Below, in pieces: positions 1 to 11,251 of a DNA stretch of 64,000 bases. The DNA lies in the NCBI RefSeq assembly GCF_031143425.1, contig NW_027150018.1:1-64000 (forward strand), read 5' to 3'. The position numbers and the translations under genes are program-made. Below the pieces are notes generated by a model. The model was not told where the DNA came from. It saw only the letters and a program-made list of their open reading frames with translations, and searched no databases. The stretch is from Pleurodeles waltl. Taxonomy: Eukaryota > Chordata > Amphibia > Caudata > Salamandridae. Every line of letters starts with the position of its first letter. Position 1 is the first letter of the stretch.

Positions 1-153
1 CGTGCACACATCCAAATTTTTGAAAGAAAACAGAGGTGTTTTTTGCGAAGTGCCTACCTGTAGATTTTGGCCTCTAGCTCAGCCGGCACCTAGGGAAACC
101 TACCAAACCTGTGCATTTCTGAAAACTAGAGACCTAGGGGAATCCAAGGAGTG
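1..153 (+). repeat. Partial satellite monomer, subtype S (right part)
   Basis: This is the right-hand 153 bp of a monomer cut by the window edge. It begins with cgtgcacacatcc, the gtgcac variant that identifies subtype S; other subtypes have gtggac or gtggcc there. Like the S copies at 17760, 20819 and 26171 it directly precedes an A monomer and ends in ggagtgg rather than ggagggg. It is identical by eye to 26401-26553. Confidence 0.9.
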
Positions 154-3100
154 GTGACTTGTGGGGTTCGGAACTGGTTCTGTTACCCAGAATCCTTTGC
201 AAACCTGAAAATTTCGCTAAAAAACACATGTTCCTCACTTTTCTGTGGCAGAAAGTTCTGGAATCTGAGAGGAGCCATGAATTTCCATCCACCCAGCGTT
301 CCCCCAAGTCTCCCGATAAAAATGATACCTCACTTGTGTGGGTAGGCCTAGCGCCCGCGACAGAAAACGCCCCAAAGCGCAACGTGGACACATCCAAATT
401 TTTGAAAGAAACAGAGGTGTTTTTTGCGAAGTGCCTACCTGTAGATTTTGGCCTCTAGCTCAGCCGGCAACTAGGGAAACCTACCAAACCTGTGCATTTC
501 TGAAAACTAGAGACCTAGGGGAATCCAAGGAGGGGTGACTTGCGGGGCTCGGACCAGGTTCTGTTACCCAGAATCCTTTGCAAACCTCAAAATTTGGCTA
601 AAAAAACACATGTTCCTCACATTTTTGTGGCAGAAAGTTCTGGAATCTGAGAGAAGCCACAAATTTCCTTCCACCTAGCGTTCCTCGAATTCTCACGATA
701 AGAATGATACCTCACTTGTGTGGGTAGGCCTAGCGCCCGTGACAGGAAACGCCCCAAAGCGCAACGTGGACACATCCACATTTTTGAAAGAAAACAGAGG
801 TGTTTTTTGCGAAGTGCCTACCTGTAGATTTTGGCCTCTAGCTCAGCCGGCACCTAGGGAAACCTACCAAACCTGTGCATTTCTGAAAACTAGAGACCTA
901 GGGGAATCCAAGGAGGGGTGACTTGAGGGGCTCGGACCAGGTTCTGTTACCCAGAATCCTTTGCAAACCTCAAAATTTGGCTAAAAAAACACATGTTCCT
1001 CACATTTCTGTGGCAGAAAGTTCTGGAATCTGAGAGGAGCCACAAATTTCCTTCCATCCAGCGTTCCCCCAAGTCTCCCGATAAAAATGATACCTCACTT
1101 GTGTGGGTAGGCCTAGCGCCCGCGACAGGAAACGCCCCAAAGCGCAACGTGGACACATCCAAATTTTTGAAAGAAAACAGAGGTGTTTTTTGCGAAGTGC
1201 CTACCTGTAGATTTTGGCCTCTAGCTCAGCCGGCACCTAGGGAAACCTACCAAACCTGTGCATTTCTGAAAATTAGAGACCTAGGGGAATCCAAGGAGGG
1301 GTGACTTGCGGGGCTCGGACCAGGTTCTGTTACCTAGAATCCTTTGCAAACCTGAAAATTTCGCTAAAAAACACATGTTCCTCACTTTTCTGTGGCAGAA
1401 AGTTCTGGAATCTGAGAGGAGCCATGAATTTCCATCCACCCAGCGTTCCCCCAAGTCTCCCGATAAAAATGATACCTCACTTGTGTGGGTAGGCCTAGCG
1501 CCCGCGACAGAAAACGCCCCAAAGCGCAACGTGGACACATCCAAATTTTTGAAAGAAACAGAGGTGTTTTTTGCGAAGAGCCTACCTGTAGATTTTGGCC
1601 TCTAGCTCAGCCGGCAACTAGGGAAACCTACCAAACCTGTGCATTTCTGAAAACTAGAGACCTAGGGGAATCCAAGGAGGGGTGACTTGCGGGGCTCGGA
1701 CCAGGTTCTGTTACCCAGAATCCTTTGCAAACCTCAAAATTTGGCTAAAAAAACACATGTTCCTCACATTTTTGTGGCAGAAAGTTCTGGAATCTGAGAG
1801 AAGCCACAAATTTCCTTCCACCTAGCGTTCCTCGAATTCTCACGATAAGAATGATACCTCACTTGTGTGGGTAGGCCTAGCGCCCGTGACAGGAAACGCC
1901 CCAAAGCGCAACGTGGACACATCCACATTTTTGAAAGAAAACAGAGGTGTTTTTTGCGAAGTGCCTACCTGTAGATTTTGGCCTCTAGCTCAGCCGGCAC
2001 CTAGGGAAACCTACCAAACCTGTGCATTTCTGAAAACTAGAGACCTAGGGGAATCCAAGGAGGGGTGACTTGAGGGGCTCGGACCAGGTTCTGTTACCCA
2101 GAATCCTTTGCAAACCTCAAAATTTGGCTAAAAAAACACATGTTCCTCACATTTCTGTGGCAGAAAGTTCTGGAATCTGAGAGGAGCCACAAATTTCCTT
2201 CCATCCAGCGTTCCCCCAAGTCTCCCGATAAAAATGATACCTCACTTGTGTGGGTAGGCCTAGCGCCCGCGACAGGAAACGCCCCAAAGCGCAACGTGGA
2301 CACATCCAAATTTTTGAAAGAAAACAGAGGTGTTTTTTGCGAAGTGCCTACCTGTAGATTTTGGCCTCTAGCTCAGCCGGCACCTAGGGAAACCTACCAA
2401 ACCTGTGCATTTCTGAAAATTAGAGACCTAGGGGAATCCAAGGAGGGGTGACTTGCGGGGCTCGGACCAGGTTCTGTTACCTAGAATCCTTTGCAAACCT
2501 CAAACTTTGGCTAAAAAACACATGTTCCTCACATTTCTGTGGCAGAAAGTTTTGGAATCTGAGAGGAGCCACAAATTTCCTTCCACCCAGCGTTTCCCTA
2601 AGTCTCCCGATAAAAATGATACCTCACTTGTGTGGGTAGGCCTAGCGCCCGCGACAGGAAACGCCCCAAAGCGCAACATGGACACATCCAAATTTTTGAA
2701 AGAAAACAGAGGTGTTTTTTGCGAAGTGCCTACCTGTAGATTTTGGCCTCTAGGTCAGCCGGCACCTAGAGAAACCTACCAAACCTGTGCATTTCTGAAA
2801 ACTAGAGTCCTAGGGGAATCCATGATGGGGTGACTTGCGAGGCTCGGACCAGGTTCTGTTACCCAGAATCCTTTGCAAACCTCAAACTTTGGCTAAAAAA
2901 CACATGTTCCTCACATTTCTGTGGCAGAAAGTTCTGGAATCTGACAGGAGCCACAAATTCCCTTCCACCCAGCGTTCCTCCAAGTCTCCCGATAAAAATT
3001 ATACCTCACTTGTGTGGGTAGGCCTAGCGCCCGCGACAGGAAACGCCCCAAAGCGCAACGTGGACACATCCAAATTTTTGAAAGATAACAGAGGTGTTTT

Positions 3101-5507
3101 TTGCGAAGTGCCTACCTGTAGATTTTGGCCTCTAGCTCAGTCGGCACCTAGGGAAACCTACCAAACCTGTGCATTTCTGAAAACTAGAGAACTAGGGGAA
3201 TCCAAGGAGGGGTGATTTGCGGGGCTCTTACCAGGTTCTGTTACCCAGAATCCTTTGCAAACCTCAAAATTTGTCTAAAAAACACATGTTCCTCACATTT
3301 CTGTGGCAGGAAGTTCTGGAATCTGAGAGGAGCCACGAATTTCCATCCACCCAGCGTTCCCCCAAGTCTCCCGATAAAAATGATACCTCACTTGTGTGGG
3401 TAGGCCTAGCGCCCGCGACAGGAAACGCCCCAAAGCACAACGTGGACACATCCAAATTTTTGAAAGAAAACAGAGGTGTTTTTTGCGAAGTGCCTACCTG
3501 TAGATTTTGGCCTCTAGCTCAGCCGGCACCTAGGGAAACCTACCAAACCTGTGCATTTCTGAAAACTAGAGACCTAGGGGAATCCAAGGAGGGGTGACTT
3601 GCGGGGCTCGGACTAGGTTCTGTTACCCAGAATCCTTTGCAAACCTCACAATTTGGCGAAAAAAACACATGTTCCTCACATTTCTGTGGCAGAAAGTTTT
3701 GGAATCTGAGAGGAGCGACAAATTTCCTTCCACCCAGCGTTTCCCTAAGTCTCCCGATAAAAATGATACCTCACTTGTGTGGGTAGGCCTAGCGCCCGCG
3801 TCAGGAAACGCCCCAAAGCGCAACGTGGACACATCCAAATTTTTGAAAGAAAACAGAGGTGTTTTTTGTGATGTGCCTACCTGTAGATTTTGGCCTCTAG
3901 CTCAGCCGGCACTTAGGGAAACCTACCAAACCTGTGCATTTCTGAAAACTAGAGACCTAGGGGAATCCAAGGAGGGGTGACTTGCGGGGCTTGGACCAGG
4001 TTCTGTTACCCAGAATCCTTTGCAAAGCTCAACATTTGGCTAAAAAACACATGTTCCTCACATTTCTGTGGCAGAAAGTTCTGGAATCTGACAGGAGCCA
4101 CAAATTCACTTCCACACAGCGTTCCTCCAAGTCTCCCGATAAAAATGATACCACACTTGTGTGGGTAGGCCTAGCGCCCGCGACAGGAAACGCCCCAAAG
4201 CGCAACGTGGACACATCCAAATTTTTGAAAGAAAACAGAGGTGTTTTTTGCGAAGTGCCTACCTGTAGATTTTGGCCTCTAGCTCAGCCGGAACTTAGGG
4301 AAACCTACCAAACCTGTGCATTTCTGAAAACTAGAGACCTAGGGGAATCTAAGGAGGGGTGACTTGCGGGGCTCGGAGCAGGTTCTGTTACCCGGAATCC
4401 TTTGCAAACCTCACAATTTGGCTAAAAAAACACATGTTTCTCACATTTCTGTGGCAGAAAGTTCTGGAATCTGGGAGGAGCCACAAATTCCCTTCCACCC
4501 AGCGTTCATCCAAGTCTCCCAATAAAAATGATACCTCACTTGTATGGGTAGGCCTAGCGCCCGTGACAGGAAACGCCCCAAAGCGCAACATGGACACATT
4601 CAAAATTTTTGAAAGAAAACAGAGGTGTTTTTTGCGAAGTGCCTACCTGTAGATTTTGGCCTCTAGCTCAGCCGGCACCTAGGGAAACCTACCAAACCTG
4701 TGCATTTCTGAAAACTAGAGACCTAGGGGAATCCAAGGAGGGGTGACTTGCGGGGCTCGGACCAGGTTCTGTTACCCAGAATCCTTTGCAAACCTCAAAA
4801 TTTGGCTAAAAAAACACATGTTCCTCACATTTCTGTGGCAGAAAGTTTTGGAATCTGAGAGGAGCCACAAATTTCCTTCCACCCAGCGTTTCCCTAAGTG
4901 TCCCGACAAAAATGATACCTCACTTGTGTGGGTAGGCCTAGCGCCTGCGTCAGGAAACGCCCCAAAGCGCAACGTGGACACATCCAAATTTTTGAAAGAA
5001 AACAGAGGTGTTTTTTGTGGTGTGCCTACCTGTAGATTTTGGCCTCTAGCTCAGCCGGCACTTAGGGAAACCTACCAAACCTGTGCATTTCTGAAAACTA
5101 GAGACCTAGGGGAATCCAAGGAGGGGTGACTTGCGGGGCTTGGACCAGGTTCTGTTACCCAGAATCCTTTGCAAACCTCAAAATTTGGCTAAAAAACACA
5201 TGTTCCTCACATTTCTGTGGCAGAAAGTTCTGGAATCTGGGAGGAGCCACAAATACCCTTCCACCAAGCGTTCCTCCAAGTCTCCCAATAAAAATGATAC
5301 CTCACTTGTGTGGGTAGGCCTAGCGCCCGCGACAGGAAACACCCCAAAGCGCAACGTGGACACATCCAAATTTTTGAAAGAAAACAGAGGTGTTTTTTGC
5401 GAAGTGCCTACCTGTAGATTTTGGCCTCTAGCTCAGCCGGCACCTAGGGAAACCTACCAAACCTGTGCATTTCTGAAAACTAGAGACCTAGGGGAATCCA
5501 AGGAGGG
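154..5507 (+). repeat. Higher-order block A-K, copy 1, with duplicated A-B-C
   Basis: There are fourteen monomers: A 154, B 535, C 918, D/A hybrid 1301, B 1682, C 2065, D 2448, E 2830, F 3212, G 3594, H 3977, I 4359, J 4743, K 5126. Diagnostics: A has gttcgg with cctgaaaatttcgc and is 381 bp. B has ccacctagcg and ccacatttttg. C has gtgacttgagggg and gaaaattag. D has ttacctagaatcc. E has gcgaggctcgg and gaaagataac. F has gtgatttgc and gctcttacc. G has ggcgaaaa, cgcgtcagg and tgtgatgtgcc. H has aaagctcaacatttgg and ccacacagcg. I has acccggaatcc and gttcatcc. J has gtgtcccgac and tgtggtgtgcc. K has aaataccc and caccaagcg. Apart from the extra A-B-C triplet, the order is identical to 26554-30760. 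Confidence 0.93.
1301..2447 (+). repeat. Tandem duplication of an A-B-C triplet (1147 bp)
   Basis: This segment is a second copy of 154-1300. Its first monomer is a hybrid: the start carries D-type bases (T1335 in ttacctagaat, as at 2448), and from G1354 onward it is A-type (cctgaaaatttcgc). The corresponding region after 27318 goes directly from C to D, so this triplet is an insertion relative to the other copy. The two B monomers both carry cctcgaattctc, creating a gaattc site at 687-692 and at 1834-1839; the homologous B at 26935 has cctccaattc. That shared variant shows the duplication happened after the change. Confidence 0.93.
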
Positions 5508-8188
5508 GTGACTTGTGGGGCTCGGAACAGGTTCTGTTACCCAGAATCCTTTGCAAACCTCAAAATTTGGCTAAAAAAACACATGTTCCTCACTTTTCTG
5601 TGGCAGAAAGTTCTGGAATCTGAGAGGAGCCACGAATTTCCATCCACCCAGCGTTCCCCCAAGTCTCCCGATAAAAATGATACCTCACTTGTGTGGGTGG
5701 GCCTAGCGCCCGCGACAGAAAACGCCCCAAAGCGCAACGTGGACACATCCAAATTTTTGAAAGAAACAGAGTTGTTTTTTGCGAAGTGCCTACCTGTAGA
5801 TTTTGGCCTCTAGCTCAGCCGGCACCTAGGGAAACCTACCAAACCTGTGCATTTCTGAAAACTAGAGACCTAGGGGAATCCAAGGAGGGGTGACTTGCGG
5901 GGCTCGGACCAGGTTCTGTTACCCAGAATCCTTTGCAAACCTCAAAATTTGGCTAAAAAAACACATGTTCCTCACATTTCTGTTGCAGAAAGTTTTGGAA
6001 TCTGAGAGGAGCCACACATTTTTTTCCACCCAGCGTTTCCCTAAGTCTCCCGATAAAAATGATACCTCACTTGTGTGGGTAGGCCTAGCGCCCGCGACAG
6101 GAAACGCCCCAAAGCGCAACGTGGCCACATCCAAATTTTTGAAAGAAAACAGAGGTGTTTTTTGCGAAGTGCCTACCTGTAGATTTTGGCCTCTAGCTCA
6201 GCCGGCACCTAGGGAAACCTACCAAACCTGTGCATTTCTGAAAACTAGAGACCTAGGGGAATCCAAGGAGTGGTGACTTGTTGGGTTCGGAACAGGTTCT
6301 GTTACCCAGAATCCTTTGCAAACCTCAAAATTTGGCTAAAAAAACACATGTTCCTCACTTTTCTGTGGCAGAAAGTTCTGGAATCAGAGAGGAGCCACGA
6401 ATTTCCATCCACCCAGCGTTCCCCCAAGTCTCCCGATAAAAATGATACCTCACTTGTGTGGGTAGGCCTAGCGCCCGTGACAGAAAACGCCCCAAAGCGC
6501 AACGTGGACACATCCAAATTTTTGAAAGAAACAGAGGTGTTTTTTTGCGAAGTGCCTACCTGTAGATTTTGGCCTCTAGCTCAGCCGGCACCTAGGGAAA
6601 CCTACCAAACCTGTGCATTTCTGAAAACTAGAGACCTAGGGGAATCCAAGGAGGGGTGACTTGCGGGGCTCGGACCAGGTTCTGTTACCCAGAATCCTTT
6701 GCAAACCTCAAAATTTGGCTAAAAAAACACATGTTCCTCACATTTCTGTTGCAGAAAGTTTTGGAATCTGAGAGGAGCCACACATTTTTTTCCACCCAGC
6801 GTTTCCCTAAGTCTCCCGATAAAAATGATACCTCACTTGTGTGGGTAGGCCTAGCGCCCGCGACAGGAAACGCCCCAAAGCGCAACGTGGCCACATCCAA
6901 ATTTTTGAAAGAAAACAGAGGTGTTTTTTGCGAAGTGCCTACCTGTAGATTTTGGCCTCTAGCTCAGCCGGCACCTAGGGAAACCTACCAAACCTGTGCA
7001 TTTCTGAAAACTAGAGACCTAGGGGAATCCAAGGAGTGGTGACTTGTGGGGTTCGGAACAGGTTCTGTTACCCAGAATCCTTTGCAAACCTCAAAATTTG
7101 GCTAAAAAAACACATGTTCCTCACTTTTCTGTGGCAGAAAGTTCTGGAATCTGAGAGGAGCCACGAATTTCCATCCACCAAGCGTTCCCCGAAGTCTCCC
7201 GATAAAAATGATACCTCACTTGTGTGGGTAGGCCTAGCGCCCGTGACAGAAAACGCCCCAAAGCGCAACGTGGACACATCCAAATTTTTGAAAGAAAACA
7301 GAGGTGTTTTTTGCGAAGTGCCTACCTGTAGATTTTGGCCTCTAGCTCAGCCGGCACCTAGGGAAACCTACCAAACCTGTGCATTTCTGAAAACTAGAGA
7401 CCTAGGGGAATCCAAGGAGGGGTGACTTGTGGGGCTCGGACCAGGTTCTGTTACCCAGAATCCTTTGCGAACCTCAAAATTTGGCTAAAAAAACACATGT
7501 TCCTCACATTTCTGTGGCAGAAAGTTCTGGAATCTGAGAGGAGCCACAAATTTCCTTCCATCCAGCGTTCCCCCAAGTCTCCCGATAAAAATGATACCTC
7601 ACTTGTGTGGGTAGGCCTACCGCCCGCGACAGGAAACGCCCCAAAGCGCAACGTTGACACATCCAAATTTTTGAAAGAAAACAGAGGTGTTTTTTGCGAA
7701 GTGCCTACCTGTAGATTTTGGCCTCTAGCTCAGCCGGCACCTAGGGAAACCTACCAAACCTGTGCATTTCTGAAAACTAGAGACCTAGGGGAATCCAAGG
7801 AGGGGTGACTTGCTGGGCTCGGACCAGGTTCTATTACCCAGAATCCTTTGCAAACCTCAAAATTTGGCTAAAAAAACACATGTTCCTCACATTTCTGTGG
7901 CAGAAAGTTCTAGAATCTGAGAGAAGCCACAAATTTCCTACCACCCAGCGTTCCTCCAAGTCTCACGATAAGAATGATACCTCACTTGTGTGGGTAGGCC
8001 TAGCGCCCGTGACAGGAAACGCCCCAAAGCGCAACTTGGACACATCCAAATTTTTGAAAGAAAACAGAGGTGTTTTTTTGCGAAGTGCCTACCTGTAGAT
8101 TTTGGCCTCTAGCTCAGCCGGCACCTAGGGAAACCTACCACACCTGTGCATTTCTGAAAACTAGAGACCTAGGGGAATGCAAGGAGGG
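5508..8188 (+). repeat. L-R unit, 7 monomers (L M N M N Q R)
   Basis: Monomers: L 5508, M 5890, N 6273, M 6656, N 7039, Q 7422, R 7805. L has gctcggaacagg, cacttttctg, gggtgggcc and gagttgtttttt, and is 382 bp. M has ctgttgcag, cacacatttttttcc and gtggccac. N has gttcggaacagg, cccgtgacagaaaacg and T7. Q has ccatccagcg and aacgttgac. R has ggttctattaccc, cctaccaccc, aacttggac, T7 and ccacacctgtg, and is 384 bp. The N at 7039 lacks both the A-loss and the extra T normal for N, so its right part comes from another subtype. The R monomer carries tctaga at 7909-7914, a variant shared only with its duplicate at 33162-33167. The unit matches 30761-33441. Confidence 0.92.
6194..6205 (+). promoter_or_regulatory. 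Possible RNA polymerase III A-box-like motif (example copy)
   Basis: The 12-mer tagctcagccgg occurs near offset 305 of almost every monomer and fits the tRNA-type A-box pattern TRGYNNANNNGG. In M-to-N junctions the N head gives gttcggaac (here 6285-6293), one mismatch from the B-box core GWTCRANNC, about 80 bp downstream. In most other monomers the B-box-like site is weaker (gctcggacc, two mismatches). No tRNA fold follows. This may be chance or a relic of a tRNA-derived element; a functional promoter is not shown. Confidence 0.15.
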
Positions 8189-10868
8189 GTGACTTGTGGG
8201 GCTCGGAACAGGTTCTGTTACCCAGAATCCTTTGCAAACCTCAAAATTTGGCTAAAAAAAAACATGTTCCTCACTTTTCTGTGGCAGAAAGTTCTGGAAT
8301 CTGAGAGGAGCCACGAATTTCCATCCACCCAGCGTTCCCCCAAGTCTCCCGATAAAAATGATACCTCAGTTGTGTGGGTGGGCCTAGCGCCCGCGACAGA
8401 AAACGCCCCAAAGCGCAACTTGGACACATCCAAATTTTTGAAAGAAACAGAGTTGTTTTTTGCGAAGTGCCTACCTGTAGATTTTGGCCTCTAGCTCAGC
8501 CGGCACCTAGGGAAACCTACCAAACCTGTGCATTTCTGAAAACTAGAGACCTAGGGGAATCCAAGGAGGGGTGACTTGCGGGGCTCGGACCAGGTTCTGT
8601 TACCCAGAATCCTTTGCAAACCTCAAAATGTGGCTAAAAAAACACATGTCCCTCACATTTCTGTTGCAGAAAGTTTTGGAATCTGAGAGGAGCCACACAT
8701 TTTTTTCCACCCAGCGTTTCCCTAAGTCTCCCTATAAAAATGATACCTCACTTGTGTGGGTAGGCCTAGCGCCCGCGACAGGAAACGCCCCAAAGCGCAA
8801 CGTGGCCACATCCAAATTTTTGAAAGAAAACAGAGGTGTTTTTTGCGAAGTGCCTACCTGTAGATTTTGGCCTCTAGCTCAGCCGGCACCTAGGGAAACC
8901 TACCAAACCTGTGCATTTCTGAAAACTAGAGACCTAGGGGAATCCAAGGAGTGGTGACTTGTGGGGTTCGGAACAGGTTCTGTTACCCAGAATCCTTTGC
9001 AAACCTCAAAATTTGGCTAAAAAAACACATGTTCCTCACTTTTCTGTGGCAGAAAGTTCTGGAATCAGAGAGGAGCCACGAATTTCCATCCACCCAGCGT
9101 TCCCCCAAGTCTCCCGATAAAAATGATACCTCACTTGTGTGGGTAGGCCTAGCGCCCGTGACAGAAAACGCCCCAAAGCGCAACGTGGACACATCCAAAT
9201 TTTTGAAAGAAACAGAGGTGTTTTTTTGCGAAGTGCCTACCTGTAGATTTTGGCCTCTAGCTCAGCCGGCACCTAGGGAAACCTACCAAACCTGTGCATT
9301 TCTGAAAACTAGAGACCTAGGGGAATCCAAGGAGGGGTGACTTGCGGGGCTCGGACCAGGTTCTGTTACCCAGAATCCTTTGCAAACCTCAAAATTTGGC
9401 TCAAAAAACACATGTTCCTCACATTTCTGTTGCAGAAAGTTTTGGAATCTGAGAGGAGCCACACATTTTTTTCCACCCAGCGTTTCCCTAAGTCTCCCGA
9501 TAAAAATGATACCTCACTTGTGTGGGTAGGCCTAGCGCCCGCGACAGGAAACGCCCCAAAGCGCAACGTGGCCACATCCAAATTTTTGAAAGAAAACAGA
9601 GGTGTTTTTTGCGAAGTGCCTACCTGTAGATTTTGGCCTCTAGCTCAGCCGGCACCTAGGGAAACCTACCAAACCTGTGCATTTCTGAAAACTAGAGACC
9701 TAGGGGAATCCAAGGAGTGGTGACTTGTGGCGTTCGGAACAGGTTCTGTTACCCAGAATCCTTTGCAAACCTCAAAATTTGGCTAAAAAAACACATGTTC
9801 CTCACTTTTCTGTGGCAGAAAGTTCTGGAATCAGAGAGGAGCCACGAATTTCCATCCACCCAGCGTTCCCCCAAGTCTCCCGATAAAAATGATACCTCAC
9901 TTGTGTGGGTAGGCCTAGCGCCCGTGACAGAAAACGCCCCAAAGCGCAACGTGGACACATCCAAATTTTTGAAAGAAACAGAGGTGTTTTTTTGCGAAGT
10001 GCCTACCTGTAGATTTTGGCCTCTAGCTCAGCCGGCACCTAGGGAAACCTACCAAACCTGTGCATTTCTGAAAACTAGAGACCTAGGGGAATCCAAGGAG
10101 GGGTGACTTGCTGGGCTCGGACCAGGTTCTGTTACCCAGAATCCTTTGCAAACCTCAAAATTTGGCTAGAAAAACACATGTTCCTCACATTTCTGTGGCA
10201 GAAAGTTCTGGAATCTGAGAGAAGCCACAAATTTCCTTCCACCCAGCGTTGCTCCAAGTCTCACGATAAGAATGATACCTCACTTGTGTGGGTAGGCCTA
10301 GCGCCCGCGACAGGAAACGCCCCAAAGCGCAAAGTGGACACATCCACATTTTTGAAAGAAAACAGAGGTGTTTTTTGCGAAGTGCCTACCTGTAGATTTT
10401 GGCCTCTAGCTCAGCCGGCACCTAGGGAAACCTACCAAACCTGTGCATTTCTGAAAACTAGAGACCTAGGGGAATCCAAGGAGGGGTGACTTGTGGGGCT
10501 CGGACCAGGTTCTGTTACCCAGAATCCTTTGCGAACCTCAAAATTTGGCTAAAAAAACACATGTTCCTCACATTTCTGTGGCAGAAAGTTCTGGAATCTG
10601 AGAGAAGCCACAAATTTCCTTCCACCCAGCGTTCCTGCAATTCTCACGATAAGAATGATACCTCACTTGTGTGGGTAGGCCTAGCGCCCGCGACAGGAAA
10701 CGCCCCAAAGCGCAAAGTGGACACATCCACATTTTTGAAAGAAAACAGAGGTGTTTTTTGCGAAGTGCCTACCTGTAGATTTTGGCCTCTAGCTCAGCCG
10801 GCACCTAGGGAAACCTACCAAACCTGTGCATTTCTGAAAACTAGAGACCTAGGGGAATCCAAGGAGTG

Positions 10869-11251
10869 GTGACTTGTGGGGTTCGGAACAGGTTCTGTTA
10901 CCCAGAATCCTTTGCAAACCTCAAAATTTGGCTAAAAAAACACATGTTCCTCACATTTCTGTGGCAGAAAGTTCTGGAATCTGACAGGAGCCACAAATTC
11001 ACTTCCACACAGCGTTCCTCCAAGTCTCCCGATAAAAATGATACCTCACTTGTGTGGGTAGGCCTAGCGCCCGCGACAGGAAACGCCCCAAAGCGCAACG
11101 TGGCCACATCCAAATTTTTGAAAGAAAACAGAGGTGTTTTTTGCGAAGTGCCTACCTGTAGATTTTGGTCTCTAGCTCAGCCGGCACCTAGGGAAACCTA
11201 CCAAACCTGTGCATTTCTGAAAACTAGAGACCTAGGGGAATCCAAGGAGTG
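10869..11251 (+). repeat. Three-part mosaic monomer (N head, H middle, M tail)
   Basis: The start has the N-type gttcggaacagg. By about 10955 the sequence is no longer N (cacatttctg instead of cacttttctg). From C10985 (ctgacagg) to A11009 (ccacacagcg) it carries the H-specific combination with attcacttcc, otherwise found in H monomers at 3977, 23878 and 29230. It has left H before about 11045, because it reads acctcac where H reads accacac. At the right it has the M-type gtggccac and ends in ggagtgg before an N monomer. This is the only H-type signal seen inside an L-R domain. Non-reciprocal conversion or a double crossover is the simplest reading. Confidence 0.85.

Noticed and set aside
947..1162. 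Recurring 63-87-residue open frames on the minus strand.
   Set aside because: They mirror the repeat in antisense and recur at the same monomer offset. They have no independent coding signal.
4520..4530. Polyadenylation signal aataaa in I and K monomers (cccaataaaaatg).
   Set aside because: It arises from a CpG to CpA change in the common cccgataaaa sequence, with no transcript or gene context.
6187..6260. A tRNA gene around tagctcagccgg.
   Set aside because: Only the A-box-like D-arm segment matches. D-stem pairing is partial and there is no anticodon arm or T arm at tRNA spacing.
5890..6272. An internal half-repeat (ancestral dimer of about 190 bp) within the monomer.
   Set aside because: Weak resemblances such as acttg-g-gg and aaattt followed by an A-rich run occur at inconsistent offsets (about 171 and 188), so no dimer is supported by eye.
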